The translations under genes were made by a program, and so were the position numbers. The notes under the pieces were generated by a model. That model saw nothing but the letters and a program-made list of their open reading frames with translations, had not been told where the DNA came from and ran no database searches. DNA of 64,000 nt from Paucibacter aquatile (GTDB taxonomy: Bacteria; Pseudomonadota; Gammaproteobacteria; Burkholderiales; Burkholderiaceae_C). This document shows positions 44,465 to 56,241 of the stretch, one piece after another. Location: contig NZ_POSP01000003.1 of assembly GCF_002885975.1 (NCBI RefSeq), positions 2,356,001 through 2,420,000 on the forward strand, given 5' to 3'. Numbering within the stretch: the first letter of the stretch is position 1; every line of letters begins with the position of its first letter.

Positions 44465-44908
44465 ATGACGCAACACCAAACGCACAGCACGCGCCGCCAC
44501 ACGGCCGCACTCGCCGCAGCCAGCCTCTGCCTCAGCCTGCTGGCCTCGGCCGCGCAGGCCGACACCGTGGTCATCGTCCACCCCAGCAATGCGACGGCAT
44601 TGGATGACGAGCAGATCAGCAAGATCTTCCTCGGCCAGACCAAGACCTTTGCCGGCGGCGGCGAGGCCATCCCGGTGGACCAGAAGGACGGAGCCGCCCG
44701 CGAAGACTTCGGCAACAAGGTGCTCAAGAAGAACCAGTCCCAGCTCAAGGCCTTGTGGGCGCGCCAGATCTTCACCGGCGGCGCCAAACCACCGAAGGAA
44801 CTGGGTGGCGACGACGAAGTGCTGAAGTTCGTGGCCTCGACACCAGGCGCCATTGGCTATGTGGAGGCCGGCAAGGCCAATTCCAGCGTCAAGGTCGTCA
44901 AGCGCTGA
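44465..44908 (+). CDS. short periplasmic phosphate-binding (PstS-like) protein
   Basis: A 147-residue exported protein. After a signal peptide (1-32, ending AAQA) comes VVIVHPSNATALDDEQISKIFLGQTKTF and GAIGYVEAGKA, which match the core of short PstS-like proteins. It is less than half the length of true PstS, so it represents one lobe only and is unlikely to serve a normal Pst transporter; no pstCAB genes are near. It follows the porin gene by 16 bp and precedes a regulator/kinase pair. Confidence 0.8.
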   Translation: MTQHQTHSTRRHTAALAAASLCLSLLASAAQADTVVIVHPSNATALDDEQISKIFLGQTKTFAGGGEAIPVDQKDGAAREDFGNKVLKKNQSQLKALWARQIFTGGAKPPKELGGDDEVLKFVASTPGAIGYVEAGKANSSVKVVKR

Positions 44909-44955
44909 GCAAGCGCGGGCTCGCTGCGGCTCTGCTTGCAAGCCCTGAAGCAGAC

Positions 44956-44991
44956 GCTGCCGTGGTCAGCTGCAAGCGTGGCCACGGCAGC
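44956..44991 (+). repeat. 10-bp inverted repeat after the PstS-like gene
   Basis: GCTGCCGTGG (44956-44965) and CCACGGCAGC (44982-44991) are perfect complements across a 16-base loop, 48 bp past the stop. There is no T-run directly after it, so it is either a weak terminator or a processing/regulatory hairpin. Confidence 0.5.
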
Positions 44992-45012
44992 AGCGGCAAT
45001 TCGCTCGTATTT

Positions 45013-45037
45013 CACATTTTTATCAATTTGAAATGTG
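45013..45037 (+). promoter_or_regulatory. AT-rich dyad upstream of the HD-GYP-type regulator
   Basis: CACATTT (45013-45019) and AAATGTG (45031-45037) form a perfect 7-bp dyad with an AT-rich 11-base centre. The 45007-45037 stretch is far richer in A+T than its surroundings and lies about 100 bp upstream of the regulator's ATG (45135), so it is a candidate promoter/operator. Confidence 0.45.
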
Positions 45038-45134
45038 CGCGCAGCGGCCTTCAAGCGCAAGCTGAAGACCCGAGAGCTCTAGGCCCGCATGCCGACATAT
45101 TGTTGGATCGGGGCTTGGCGAAAAAGGTGCCACC

Positions 45135-46656
45135 ATGATTGAGGACGCACGCAGCCCGGCGACCATCCTGCTGGTCGATGACGAACCTTCCATCCTGAGC
45201 GCCCTGCGGCGCCTGCTACGGCCCCAGGGCCACAAGGTCCTGATGGCCGAAGGCGGTGCGGCCGGCCTGGCGCTGATGGAGATGGAAGCCGTCGATCTGG
45301 TCGTCTCCGACATGCGCATGCCGGAGATGGATGGCGTGCAGTTCCTCGAACAGGTGCGCGAGCGCTGGCCCAGCACCGTGCGCATCCTGCTGACCGGCTA
45401 TGCCGACATCAGCTCCACCATCGCCGCCATCAACCGGGGCGCCATCCATCGCTACATCTCCAAGCCATGGGACGACCAGGACATCGTTCTGTCCATCGGT
45501 GACGGCCTGACACGCCATCAGCTCGAACAAGAGAACAAGCGACTGGCACAGCTGACCGCCGTGCAGAACGAACAGTTGCAGGACATGAATCTGCAACTGC
45601 AAGACAGCAACACCCAGCTGCAAAGCGTCAACACGCAATTGCAAGACGCCAACGGTCAACTGGCTGCCGTCAATGCCGAGCTCAAAACCAGCAACGAGCA
45701 ACTCGACAGCAGCAATCAGCAGCTGGCCAGTGTCAACGACGAGCTGGAACGACGCGTGCAAGAACGCACCCAGGAGCTGCAACAGGCGAATGAGGAACTG
45801 AGTCGCTCGCACGCCGCCATGGCCCAAGCCCATGAACAGTTGCAGCAAGCCCACATCCAGCTGGAGGAGAACTTCGCCCTGTCCATCAGCGTGTTCGCCG
45901 GTCTGCTGGAGCTGCGCGACGGCAGCGTCAGCGGCCATGGTCGGCGCGTCGCCACCCTGGCCGGCCGCATTGCCGAGGAGCTGAAGCTGGGCCCGGCCGA
46001 AGTGCTGGACATCCACAACGCCGGCCTGCTGCACGAGGTGGGCAAGATCGGCCTGCCGGACGAGCTGCTGCGCAAAACCGTGTCCCTGATGAGCGGCCAG
46101 GAGTTCGAACTCTACAAACGCCACCCGCTGCAAGCCCAGGCCGCGCTCATGCCGCTGGCACGACTGCACCAAAGCGCCCTGCTCATCCGCTCGCAACATG
46201 AGCGGGTCGATGGCAAGGGCTTCCCGGACGGCCTGACCGGCATCGAAGTGCCTCTGGGCTCGCAAATCATCAACATCGCCAGCACCTTCGAATCCCTGAT
46301 CGCCGGCCGACTGGCCGAGAAGGTCTACTCCACCGAGGATGCTTGCAAAGCCATCCACGAGAACGGTGGGCAGCACTACGACCCCGAGGTCTTGGCCGCC
46401 TTTGACGCCGTGCAAGCCGCCCTGGCCCTCGAGAACGCAGCCGATCAGGAGATCACGGTCGCGGAACTGCGCCCGGGCATGGTGCTGGCGCGCGACCTGC
46501 TGAGCCCGCATGGCAGCTTGCTGCTGCCGGCCGGCCATGTCTTCAGCAGCGCCCTGATCCGCCAGGTGCAGCTGATGGACCAGCGCGAACGCTTGACCGT
46601 GAGCTTCTTCATCAAGAAGCCACAGGACGCACGCAAGTCACCACGTCAGGTGCAAC

Positions 46657-46664
<8 letters not shown>
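45135..46664 (+). CDS. response regulator with long coiled coil and degenerate HD-GYP domain
   Basis: A 509-residue protein. The receiver (about 10-125) is intact with phospho-acceptor Asp59 (VVSDMRMPEMDG) and Lys110. A coiled coil of about 100 residues follows (about 130-245), with eight exact heptads having Asn at one core position and Leu at the other. Then an HD-GYP-type domain (about 250-410) in which the HD pair is His300-Glu301 (LLHEVGKIG), the usual HH is Gln354-His355 and GYP is Gly-Phe-Pro (362-364). Loss of metal-ligand residues makes c-di-GMP hydrolysis doubtful. It is coupled (8-base overlap) to the PAS kinase downstream. Confidence 0.9.
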
Positions 46665-48855
<2,191 letters not shown>

Positions 48856-48911
48856 ACAGCCGCTGGGCACGAGGCAAGGGCGAGCCCGAGCGAGGGCCTA
48901 AGATTCGCCCC

Positions 48912-49634
48912 ATGCGAGCCATCATCCTCGCGGCCGGGCGCGGCGAGCGCATGCGGCCGCTCACCGACACCTGCCCCAAACCCCTGCTTTCCGTCCAGGG
49001 CAAGCCCCTGATCGTCTGGCATATCGAAGCCCTGGCCGCGGCCGGCGTGCGCGACATCGTCATCAACATCGCCTGGCTGGCCGAGCAGTTCCCGGCGGTC
49101 CTGGGTGACGGCAGCCGCTGGGGGCTGCGACTGCACTACAGCGACGAATCTCGCGAGCCGGTCGGCGCGCTGGAAACCGCCGGGGGCATCCGCAAGGCCC
49201 TGCCCTTGCTGACGGCCGGCGGCGAGCGCAGCTTCTGGGTCGCTTCCGCCGATGTCTTTGTGCCGGGCTTCCGCTTCGAGGCCGATGCCGCCGAGCGCTT
49301 CGCGGCCGACGACGCCCTCGACGGCCGGCTCTGGATGGTGGCCAACAGCCCCCACCACCCAGGCGGCGATTTCGCCATCAGCCCCGACGGCCTGGCCCTG
49401 AGCGAGCGCCACGGCGCACCCGCCGATCTGCCGCGCCTGACCTGGGCCTGCCTGGGCCTGTTCAAGGCCCGGCTGTTCCAGGACCTGCCGCTCGGCCAGG
49501 CGGTGCGCCTGCGCCACAGCCTGGAAGACGCCATCGGCCGCCGCGCCCTGGCCGCCAGCGAGTACCGCGGCCCCTGGACCGATGTCGGCACCCCCGAGCG
49601 CCTGGCCCAGCTGAACGCAGCCGCCGCCGGCTGA
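48912..49634 (+). CDS. murU: N-acetylmuramate 1-phosphate uridylyltransferase-type nucleotidyltransferase
   Basis: A 240-residue nucleotidyltransferase with the signature LAAGRGERMRPLTDTCPKPL (residues 6-25), the acidic VASADVFV region, and a C-terminal end GPWTDVGTPERLAQL. The best match in kind and length is MurU, which makes UDP-MurNAc in cell-wall recycling; a sugar-1-phosphate nucleotidyltransferase of another specificity is possible. Its usual partner, the kinase AmgK, is not next to it here. ATG 48912 lies 56 bp after the PAS kinase stop. Confidence 0.82.
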   Translation: MRAIILAAGRGERMRPLTDTCPKPLLSVQGKPLIVWHIEALAAAGVRDIVINIAWLAEQFPAVLGDGSRWGLRLHYSDESREPVGALETAGGIRKALPLLTAGGERSFWVASADVFVPGFRFEADAAERFAADDALDGRLWMVANSPHHPGGDFAISPDGLALSERHGAPADLPRLTWACLGLFKARLFQDLPLGQAVRLRHSLEDAIGRRALAASEYRGPWTDVGTPERLAQLNAAAAG

Positions 49635-49733
49635 CCACGCCCCCCTGCTTGCGGGCACATGCGGATTAGCCCGCATGCCCGTGCACCGGGCCTGATTCAG
49701 AATCGGGCGAACACCACGGCCGGGACACCAAGA

Positions 49734-51683
49734 ATGACCACCCCCCTGCCTCCGGCGCCGGACGCCCGCCGCACGCTGATGCTGCTGCGCATCAGTGCCG
49801 CCAGCCTGCTGCTGGCCCTGCTGCTGCTCTTCACCCCGTCTCCGCGCGAACTGGCAGCGCTGCCCTTGGGGGCCGCATTGCTGGCCCTGCTGCCCTTGCT
49901 TCGATCGCTTGCCCGCACGGAGCAGGCCAAGGCCAGCGCCGCCAGCGCAGCCGATGAGCGCGAACGCCAGTTGCTTGATGCAATCGAGGCCCTGCCCGCC
50001 GGCTTCGAGCTCTGGGACGCCGAGGACCGCTTGCTGCTGTGCAACCAGCGCATCCGCGAGGACTACCCGCAGGTGACCGAATACCTGGTGCCTGGCCTGC
50101 GCTTCAAGGATGTGCTGCGCCAATCCCTGGCCGCCGGCCTGGTGACCGAGGCTCGCGGACGCGAGGCCGACTGGCTGGCCGAGCGCTTGGCCGAGCGCGG
50201 CCAGCGCCTGCGCCCCCGCCTGCAGCAGTTCGGTGATCGCTGGCTGCATCTCTACGAGCAACGCACGGCCTCGGGCCAGCTGGTCTGCATCCGCCTCGAT
50301 GTCACCGAGCTGGTGGAGACCCAACACGCCCTGGCCCGGGCGCAGGCGGCCGCGCAGGCCGAGCGTCAGCTGCTGGAGCGCGCGGTGGACGCCATGCCGG
50401 CCGGCATCGAGATCTACGACGAGCAAGATCGCCTGCTGCTGGCCAACCGCCGCGTGGTCAGCTGGATGCCCCACCTGGACTATGCGCAGATGCTGGGCAA
50501 GACCTTCGCCTTCATGCTGGAGCAGACCCGCGCCGCCGGCGCCCTGCCGGTGGAAGCACATGGCATGGAGGAGGCCTGGATGGCCGAGCGCCTGGCACGC
50601 CGCGGCCGCAGCGAACAAGCCCATCTCCAGCAGCTCAGCAGCGGACTGTGGCTGCGCGTTTCCGAGACACGCACGCCCGAAGGCTTCCTGGTCGCTGTGC
50701 GTCAGGACATCAGCGATCTCGTGCTCAAGGAGCGCGAGCTGCAAGCGAGCCAGGCACAGCTGCAGGCCATCATCATGACGGCAGGCGTGGCCATCGTCAC
50801 CATCGACGCTGCAGGGCACATGCTCAGCTGCAACCCGGCCGTGGAACGTCTGTTCGGCCACCGGGCCGGGGAGATGCTGGGCCAGAACGTGTCCCTGCTG
50901 ATGGACGAACCCGACCGCGGCGCCCACGACCATTACCTGCGCCGCCGCGAGGGCAGCGATGGCGAGCGCGAGCTGCCCCTGCTGGGCCGCACGCGAGAGT
51001 TCAATGCCCTGCACAAGAGCGGCCGGTCGCTGACCGTGCAGGTCTCGGTGTCCGAGATCCGCGGCCCGCAGGGCAAGCAGTATGTGGGCGTGATCACCGA
51101 CCTGACCGAGCGCAAGCAGTTCGAGATCGAGCTGCAGCACGCCAACGAGCAGCTGCTGCGCCTGTCCACCACCGACGCGCTGACCGAGCTGGCCAACCGC
51201 CGCCTGCTGATGCAAAAGCTCGAGGAGGAATGGCGCCGCGGCCTGCGCCTGGGCACACCGCTGAGCCTGCTGCTGGTCGATGTGGACCATTTCAAGCTCT
51301 ACAACGACCACTACGGCCATCAGGCTGGCGACAGCTGCCTGGTGCGAGTGGCTGAGGCCTTGCGCGCCAGCGTAGGCCGACCCACCGATGTGGTGGCGCG
51401 TTATGGCGGCGAGGAATTCGTGCTGCTGCTGGCCCAGACCGATGCCACCGGTGCCATGGCGGTGGCCGAGCGCTGCCGGGCCAGCATCCGCCAGGCCGCC
51501 ATCGAGCATGCGGTCTCGCCGCAGGGGCCGCTGCTGACGCTCAGCCTCGGCGTCATCAGTGCGGTGCCGCTGCGTGGCGGCACGGCCTCGCAGTGGCTGG
51601 CTCAGGCCGATCTGGCGCTCTACCAGGCCAAGGCCCAGGGGCGCGATCGCGCCGTGGCCGCAGGCTTGTTCAACCCGATTTGA
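49734..51683 (+). CDS. membrane-bound PAS-GGDEF diguanylate cyclase
   Basis: A 649-residue protein predicted to make c-di-GMP. Two membrane helices (about 15-32 and 40-58) are followed by two closely related PAS-like segments (about 80-200 and 215-335, sharing AMPAGIEIYDEQDRLLLANRR / ALPAGFELWDAEDRLLLCNQ-type starts), a third PAS (about 340-460), and a GGDEF domain with active site GGEEF (558-562). The product-inhibition site RxxD is present as Arg549-Pro-Thr-Asp552, five residues before it. Start ATG 49734 is 99 bp after murU. Its last 14 bases overlap the convergent propeller-GGDEF gene. Confidence 0.92.
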   Translation: MTTPLPPAPDARRTLMLLRISAASLLLALLLLFTPSPRELAALPLGAALLALLPLLRSLARTEQAKASAASAADERERQLLDAIEALPAGFELWDAEDRLLLCNQRIREDYPQVTEYLVPGLRFKDVLRQSLAAGLVTEARGREADWLAERLAERGQRLRPRLQQFGDRWLHLYEQRTASGQLVCIRLDVTELVETQHALARAQAAAQAERQLLERAVDAMPAGIEIYDEQDRLLLANRRVVSWMPHLDYAQMLGKTFAFMLEQTRAAGALPVEAHGMEEAWMAERLARRGRSEQAHLQQLSSGLWLRVSETRTPEGFLVAVRQDISDLVLKERELQASQAQLQAIIMTAGVAIVTIDAAGHMLSCNPAVERLFGHRAGEMLGQNVSLLMDEPDRGAHDHYLRRREGSDGERELPLLGRTREFNALHKSGRSLTVQVSVSEIRGPQGKQYVGVITDLTERKQFEIELQHANEQLLRLSTTDALTELANRRLLMQKLEEEWRRGLRLGTPLSLLLVDVDHFKLYNDHYGHQAGDSCLVRVAEALRASVGRPTDVVARYGGEEFVLLLAQTDATGAMAVAERCRASIRQAAIEHAVSPQGPLLTLSLGVISAVPLRGGTASQWLAQADLALYQAKAQGRDRAVAAGLFNPI

Positions 51684-54600
51684 GCGCCGCGCCCAGGCCG
51701 GGCGAGCTGAGCCGCATCACGCCCTCGGCCTGCAACCAATCGGCGGCGGCTCGCTCGCGCAGTTGCTGGGCCGAACCACTGCTGGCCTGCAGCACGCCCA
51801 TCCAGCCATCGCGGCCGCCGCGCTTGACAGCGTAGAGCATGGCATCGGCCACATCGACCGTGCGGTTCCAATCCAGCGCACGCGGATGCTGTGGCGACAG
51901 CGGGAAGCAGGCAAAACCGATCGAGCAGGTCTTATGCAGCACCAGGCCATCGGCATCGAGCACAAAAGGCTTCTCGGCCACCAGGGCGCGCATGCGCTCG
52001 GCCAGCTCGGGCCCATGGCTGCGCGGGCTGCCGCGGGCGACGATCAGAAACTCCTCGCCGCCCCAGCGCACCAGATAGTCGGTGTCGCGGAAGACTTGGC
52101 GCAGGCGGTCGCGCATCTGGCGCAGCAGGCGGTCGCCGGCGGCATGGCCGAAGCGGTCGTTGATGTCCTTGAAATGGTCGATGTCGATCAGGAAAAAGAC
52201 CAGATCGGCGTCCTCGGGCAGGACACCGCCTTGCCGGGCCTGGGCCTCGTGGCGGCGCAAGGTCATGGCGACATCGGCCTCGATATGCTGGGCCAGGAAG
52301 CGGCGGTTGCGCAGGCCGGTCAGGGGGTCGGACAGGCTCAGGTCCTCCAGCGCCAGCGATTTTTCTTCCAGCGCGCGCGACTTCTCCTGCAGCGCGGCGG
52401 ACAAGGCCTCGAGCTCGGCCGTGCGCTCACGCACCCGCTCTTCCAGCACACACTGGCGGCGCTCCAGATAGCCGGTGCGCCAGCGCACCAGGGCGTAGAG
52501 CAAGCCGCTGGCCAGCAGGGCCAGAGCCAGGCGCAGCCACCAGGTTTGCCACCAGGCCGGCTGCACCCAGATCGGGATCGTCAACTCCTGCGGGCTCCAC
52601 AAGCCGCTGCGGTTGCTGGCCTTGACCTTGAGCAGATAGCGGCCCGGGCTGAGGTTGCTGTAGCTGGCAATGCGCTGGGCCGAGCTGGTGTTGACCCAGC
52701 CACGGTCATACCCTTCCAACTGGTAGGCATAGCGCAGGCGCCCGGGGTCGCTGAAATCCAGGGCCGAGAACTCCAGGCTGAAGCTGCGCTGCTGCGGATT
52801 GAGCCGCAGGCCGGAGCCGAGCGCACCGGCGGGCATGCGCTGACCGTCGATGCGCAGCTCGGTGGCCACCACGGGCGGCTGATAGGCCCAGCCCTCGAAC
52901 TTCTCCGGGTCCACCACCAGCAGGCCGCGGCCGGCCCCGAACAGAAAACGGCCGTCGCGCAAGCGGGTGTAAGAGCGGAACCAGCTGGTGCCGGCATCGG
53001 CGCCATCGGCCGGGGTCAGCTCGTAGAGATGGTCGCGGTTGGGGTCGTAGACATAGTTCTGGCTCCAGATGCGGCCGCGCTCGTCGTCCAGCAGATTGGC
53101 GCCGAAGCTGCGGCCGCCAATGCCCTTGCGATCGCTGATGGCATCGAAGCTGGCCTGGCGCCCGTCCCAGCCGCTCATCTGGTGCAGGCCGGTGGCGGTG
53201 TCCACCCAGAGGCGCTGGCGGCGGTCGATCAAGAGGCCGGTGATGATGCTGTTGCGCAAGCCCTGGCCCGGAGCCATCGGCACGGCCTGAAGCTCACTCG
53301 AACCCGCAGGGCGCAGGAACAGGCCGGCTTCACCGCCGACCCAGAGCGTGCCGTCGGCCCCTTCGGCGATGGCGTTGACCTCTCCCTTGAGCGCCACGCC
53401 CCCGGCCAGGCTGATGCGGCGCGCGGCGTTCTGCCCCGGCGTCAGTTGAAACAGCCCGTCCTGAGTGCCGATCCACAGCTCGCCCTCACGGCCGAACACG
53501 GTGCGGCGCATGCGCCCCTGACCCACGCCCAGGCTTTGCAGCGCGCGGCCCTGGCCATCCACGCGCAGCAGCTGCGAATCCACGCCCACCCAGACCGTGC
53601 CATCGGGCGCCCGCGCCAGGGTGGACACGCGCACCGCCTCCTTTGGCCCGCGCCGCAGGGCGGCGCGCAGGTCGATCTGGCGCCGCACCTTCAGCTGCGC
53701 GTCCAGCACGCCGATGCCTTGCGAGGTGGTACCCACCCAGACCTCGCCGCTGTCCAGCTCCAGCAGACTGCGGGCATTGGGGTCGTCGAAGACCGCGTCG
53801 CCGTCCTCATCGAGCTTGCGCACGCCGATGCTCTGGTTGTCGGCGTCGTGGCGTTGCAGGCCGCCGCCGAAACCGCCCACCCACATCCAGCCACCACGGT
53901 CCTGCAGCAAGCAACGCACCTCGTTGCCGCCCAGGCTGCTGGGGTTGCGTGGGTTGTGACGCAAGGTCTGCAGCAAGCGCCCGTCGGACACGGCGCGCAG
54001 CTCCAGCCCCCCAGCTCGCCCCACCCAGATCTGGCTGGGCCCGGCCTGAGCCATGGCATAGACCGCGCCCCGCGGCCCTGTTGCGTCGATCACTCGCAGC
54101 CGCCGGCTGCCCGGGTCGATCAAGGCCAGATCGCCTTGCTGGGTGCCCAGCCAGATCTGGCCGTCTTCGGCCTGATGCAGGCGCAGCACGATGGCCGTCC
54201 CCGTCCCCAAGCCGGTCAGGGGCACGGGCTCGAAGCGATCGCTGTTCGCGGCCTTGCGGGCCAGACCGCCGAGCCCGCCGATCCAGAGCGTGCCCTGGCG
54301 ATCGAGCAGCAGGGTCTGCACGCTGTTGTCGGGCAGGCTGCCGGCCCGGCCGGGCTCATGGCGGAAATGCTCAAAAGTCTGTCCCACCGGATCGAAGCGG
54401 CTCAAGCCCTGCAAGGCCGTGCCCAGCCAGATCTGCCCATCGGGCGCCTCCGCCAGGGCCAGCACCGTGCCGCTGGGCACCGTGCGCTCGGGCTGGGCCG
54501 GGTCGTGGCGGTAGAGGGTGGTGGATTCGTTGACCGGATCGTGCACGACCAGCCCACCAGAATCGCTGCCGATCCACAGCCGGCCGTCGCGCCCGCTCAG

Positions 54601-54984
54601 CAGCACACGCACAAAGCCCAGGCTGCGGCTGTCGATCGACGCCCCACCGCGCTGTTGCGCCTGCTGCGCCGGCAGCTGCAACTGCCGGAAGTTGTAGCCA
54701 TCAAAGCGCAAGAGCCCCGCCGCCGAGCCCACCCAGAGAAAGCCCTTCTGATCCTGGGCCAGAGCGGACAGCACATTGTTGGGGATCACTCCGTTCTGGC
54801 CGACCGCCTCGAAACGCAAGGGCAGCTCGATGCCGGTGCCAGGCGCCGCGCTCACTCGGGCCTGAAACCCGGGCAGCAGGAAGCAGCACAAGCCCAACAG
54901 CCACGCCACGAGCTGCGCCCGCTGCCGCAGGGGCGCAGGCCGCGGAGGGCTGGGGCAGCGGATACAGCAGGCTTCGTCTTCCAT
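51670..54984 (-). CDS. two-component-type propeller sensor with Y_Y_Y and GGDEF domains
   Basis: A 1104-residue one-piece receptor. After an N-terminal signal/membrane segment (about 25-48) come some 650 residues of propeller repeats (recurring units like DGQIWLGT, QGTLWIGG, GTLWVGG), arranged as two seven-bladed propellers in this family, then a Y_Y_Y domain (about 715-795, RLRYAYQLEGYDRGWVNT), a membrane helix (about 812-832), a coiled coil and a GGDEF domain with GGEEF (975-979) and an inhibition site Arg-Asp-Thr-Asp five residues before. It is thus a periplasmic sensor that makes c-di-GMP inside the cell. ATG 54984 begins the protein ahead of the hydrophobic segment. Confidence 0.93.
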   Translation of the reverse strand: MEDEACCIRCPSPPRPAPLRQRAQLVAWLLGLCCFLLPGFQARVSAAPGTGIELPLRFEAVGQNGVIPNNVLSALAQDQKGFLWVGSAAGLLRFDGYNFRQLQLPAQQAQQRGGASIDSRSLGFVRVLLSGRDGRLWIGSDSGGLVVHDPVNESTTLYRHDPAQPERTVPSGTVLALAEAPDGQIWLGTALQGLSRFDPVGQTFEHFRHEPGRAGSLPDNSVQTLLLDRQGTLWIGGLGGLARKAANSDRFEPVPLTGLGTGTAIVLRLHQAEDGQIWLGTQQGDLALIDPGSRRLRVIDATGPRGAVYAMAQAGPSQIWVGRAGGLELRAVSDGRLLQTLRHNPRNPSSLGGNEVRCLLQDRGGWMWVGGFGGGLQRHDADNQSIGVRKLDEDGDAVFDDPNARSLLELDSGEVWVGTTSQGIGVLDAQLKVRRQIDLRAALRRGPKEAVRVSTLARAPDGTVWVGVDSQLLRVDGQGRALQSLGVGQGRMRRTVFGREGELWIGTQDGLFQLTPGQNAARRISLAGGVALKGEVNAIAEGADGTLWVGGEAGLFLRPAGSSELQAVPMAPGQGLRNSIITGLLIDRRQRLWVDTATGLHQMSGWDGRQASFDAISDRKGIGGRSFGANLLDDERGRIWSQNYVYDPNRDHLYELTPADGADAGTSWFRSYTRLRDGRFLFGAGRGLLVVDPEKFEGWAYQPPVVATELRIDGQRMPAGALGSGLRLNPQQRSFSLEFSALDFSDPGRLRYAYQLEGYDRGWVNTSSAQRIASYSNLSPGRYLLKVKASNRSGLWSPQELTIPIWVQPAWWQTWWLRLALALLASGLLYALVRWRTGYLERRQCVLEERVRERTAELEALSAALQEKSRALEEKSLALEDLSLSDPLTGLRNRRFLAQHIEADVAMTLRRHEAQARQGGVLPEDADLVFFLIDIDHFKDINDRFGHAAGDRLLRQMRDRLRQVFRDTDYLVRWGGEEFLIVARGSPRSHGPELAERMRALVAEKPFVLDADGLVLHKTCSIGFACFPLSPQHPRALDWNRTVDVADAMLYAVKRGGRDGWMGVLQASSGSAQQLRERAAADWLQAEGVMRLSSPGLGAALKSG

Positions 54985-55054
54985 CACGCCGGATGGTAGG
55001 GCATGGCTGCCCCGCGCATGCCCGGAACTACCGGACACTCCGCCACCTTCAGCG

Positions 55055-56038
55055 TCAGCGCGACAGCGGCTGGGTGATGGCGTCGATGCGGGCCAGCACC
55101 TCGGGCGTGAGCTTGGGCGTCAAGGACAGGGCGCCCAGGTTGTCCTGCAGCTGCGGCAGCTTGCTGGCACCGAGGATGACGGTGCTGACCTGCGGGTTGC
55201 GATTGGCCCAGGCGATGGCCAGCTGGGCCACATTGCCGCCCAGATCGGCCGCCACCCGCTCCAGCTCGGCCACGGCCTTGTTCTTGGCCGCATCCTGCAG
55301 CTGCTCGCGCATCCAGGCCATGTTCTCCAGCGCGCCGCGGCTGCCTTCCGGAATGCCTGCCTTGTACTTGCCGGTCAGCAGGCCCGAGGCCAGGGGGCTC
55401 CAGGTCGTCAGGCCCAGGCCGATGTCCTGGTACAGGCGGGCGTACTCCTGCTCGACGCGCTGGCGGTGGAAGAGGTTGTACTGCGGCTGCTCCATCACCG
55501 GCTTGTGCAGGTTGTGGCGCTCGGCGATCTCCCAGGCGGCGCGGATGTCGGCGGCCGACCACTCGCTGGTGCCCCAGTACAAGGCCTTGCCCTGGGTGAT
55601 CATGTCGCTCATCGCATGCACGGTCTCCTCGATCGGCGTGTGCGGATCGGGGCGGTGGCAGTAGACCAGGTCGATGAAGTCCAGCTGCATGCGCGCCAGC
55701 GAACCGTCAATCGCCTGCATCAGGTACTTGCGGTTGAGCGTGTCCTTGCGGTTGACGGTGTTGTTGCCCTCGCCGCCCAGGCCCCAGTAGAACTTGGTGG
55801 ACACCACGTACTGCAGGCGCGGCCACTTCAAGGCCTTGAAGGCCTCGCCCATGACGCGTTCGCTTTGCCCCAGGGCATAGACCTCGGCGTTGTCGAAGAA
55901 GTTGACGCCGGCATCGAAGGCCGCGGCCAGCATCTCGGTGGCGGCATGCGTGTCCACCTGGTTGTGGTACGTGACCCAGGAGCCCAGGGACAGCTCGGAC
56001 ACTTGCAGGCCGCTGCGGCCCAGACGACGGTATTGCAT
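55055..56038 (-). CDS. aldo/keto reductase (YghZ / potassium-channel beta-subunit type)
   Basis: A 327-residue NADPH-dependent reductase with a TIM barrel. The catalytic tetrad is complete: Asp49, Tyr54, Lys82 and His128 (FFDNAEVYALG, STKFYWG, VYCHRPD). The sequence MQYRRLGRSGLQVSELSLGSW and the end QLAIAWANRNPQVSTVILGA place it near YghZ and Kv-beta proteins, which reduce various aldehydes including methylglyoxal. It lies 70 bp upstream, on the same strand, of the propeller-GGDEF gene and is divergent from the PhoD gene. Confidence 0.92.
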   Translation of the reverse strand: MQYRRLGRSGLQVSELSLGSWVTYHNQVDTHAATEMLAAAFDAGVNFFDNAEVYALGQSERVMGEAFKALKWPRLQYVVSTKFYWGLGGEGNNTVNRKDTLNRKYLMQAIDGSLARMQLDFIDLVYCHRPDPHTPIEETVHAMSDMITQGKALYWGTSEWSAADIRAAWEIAERHNLHKPVMEQPQYNLFHRQRVEQEYARLYQDIGLGLTTWSPLASGLLTGKYKAGIPEGSRGALENMAWMREQLQDAAKNKAVAELERVAADLGGNVAQLAIAWANRNPQVSTVILGASKLPQLQDNLGALSLTPKLTPEVLARIDAITQPLSR

Positions 56039-56241
56039 GGATGGGTTCTCCGGCCGCCACAGGCGGCATCTTGTCAACAAAGGACGGAGGGTAGCCGAGC
56101 TGGATCGCTTGCGCTGTGCGCACGGCATTGCCCGAGGAACTGGGGAGGGCACTCTAGAGTCGCATTTTTCGCGACGCTGTCACCGAGCCTGCCCAGAATG
56201 CGCCGCTTCGCAGACACTGCCGCAACCCTCGCCACCGCACC

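Noticed and set aside
51559..54999. A 1146-codon open frame on the plus strand
   Set aside because: It is antisense to the propeller-GGDEF gene, whose domains and motifs are clear. Long antisense frames are common in GC-rich genes; its translation is Gln/Ala/Gly-rich and has no domain.
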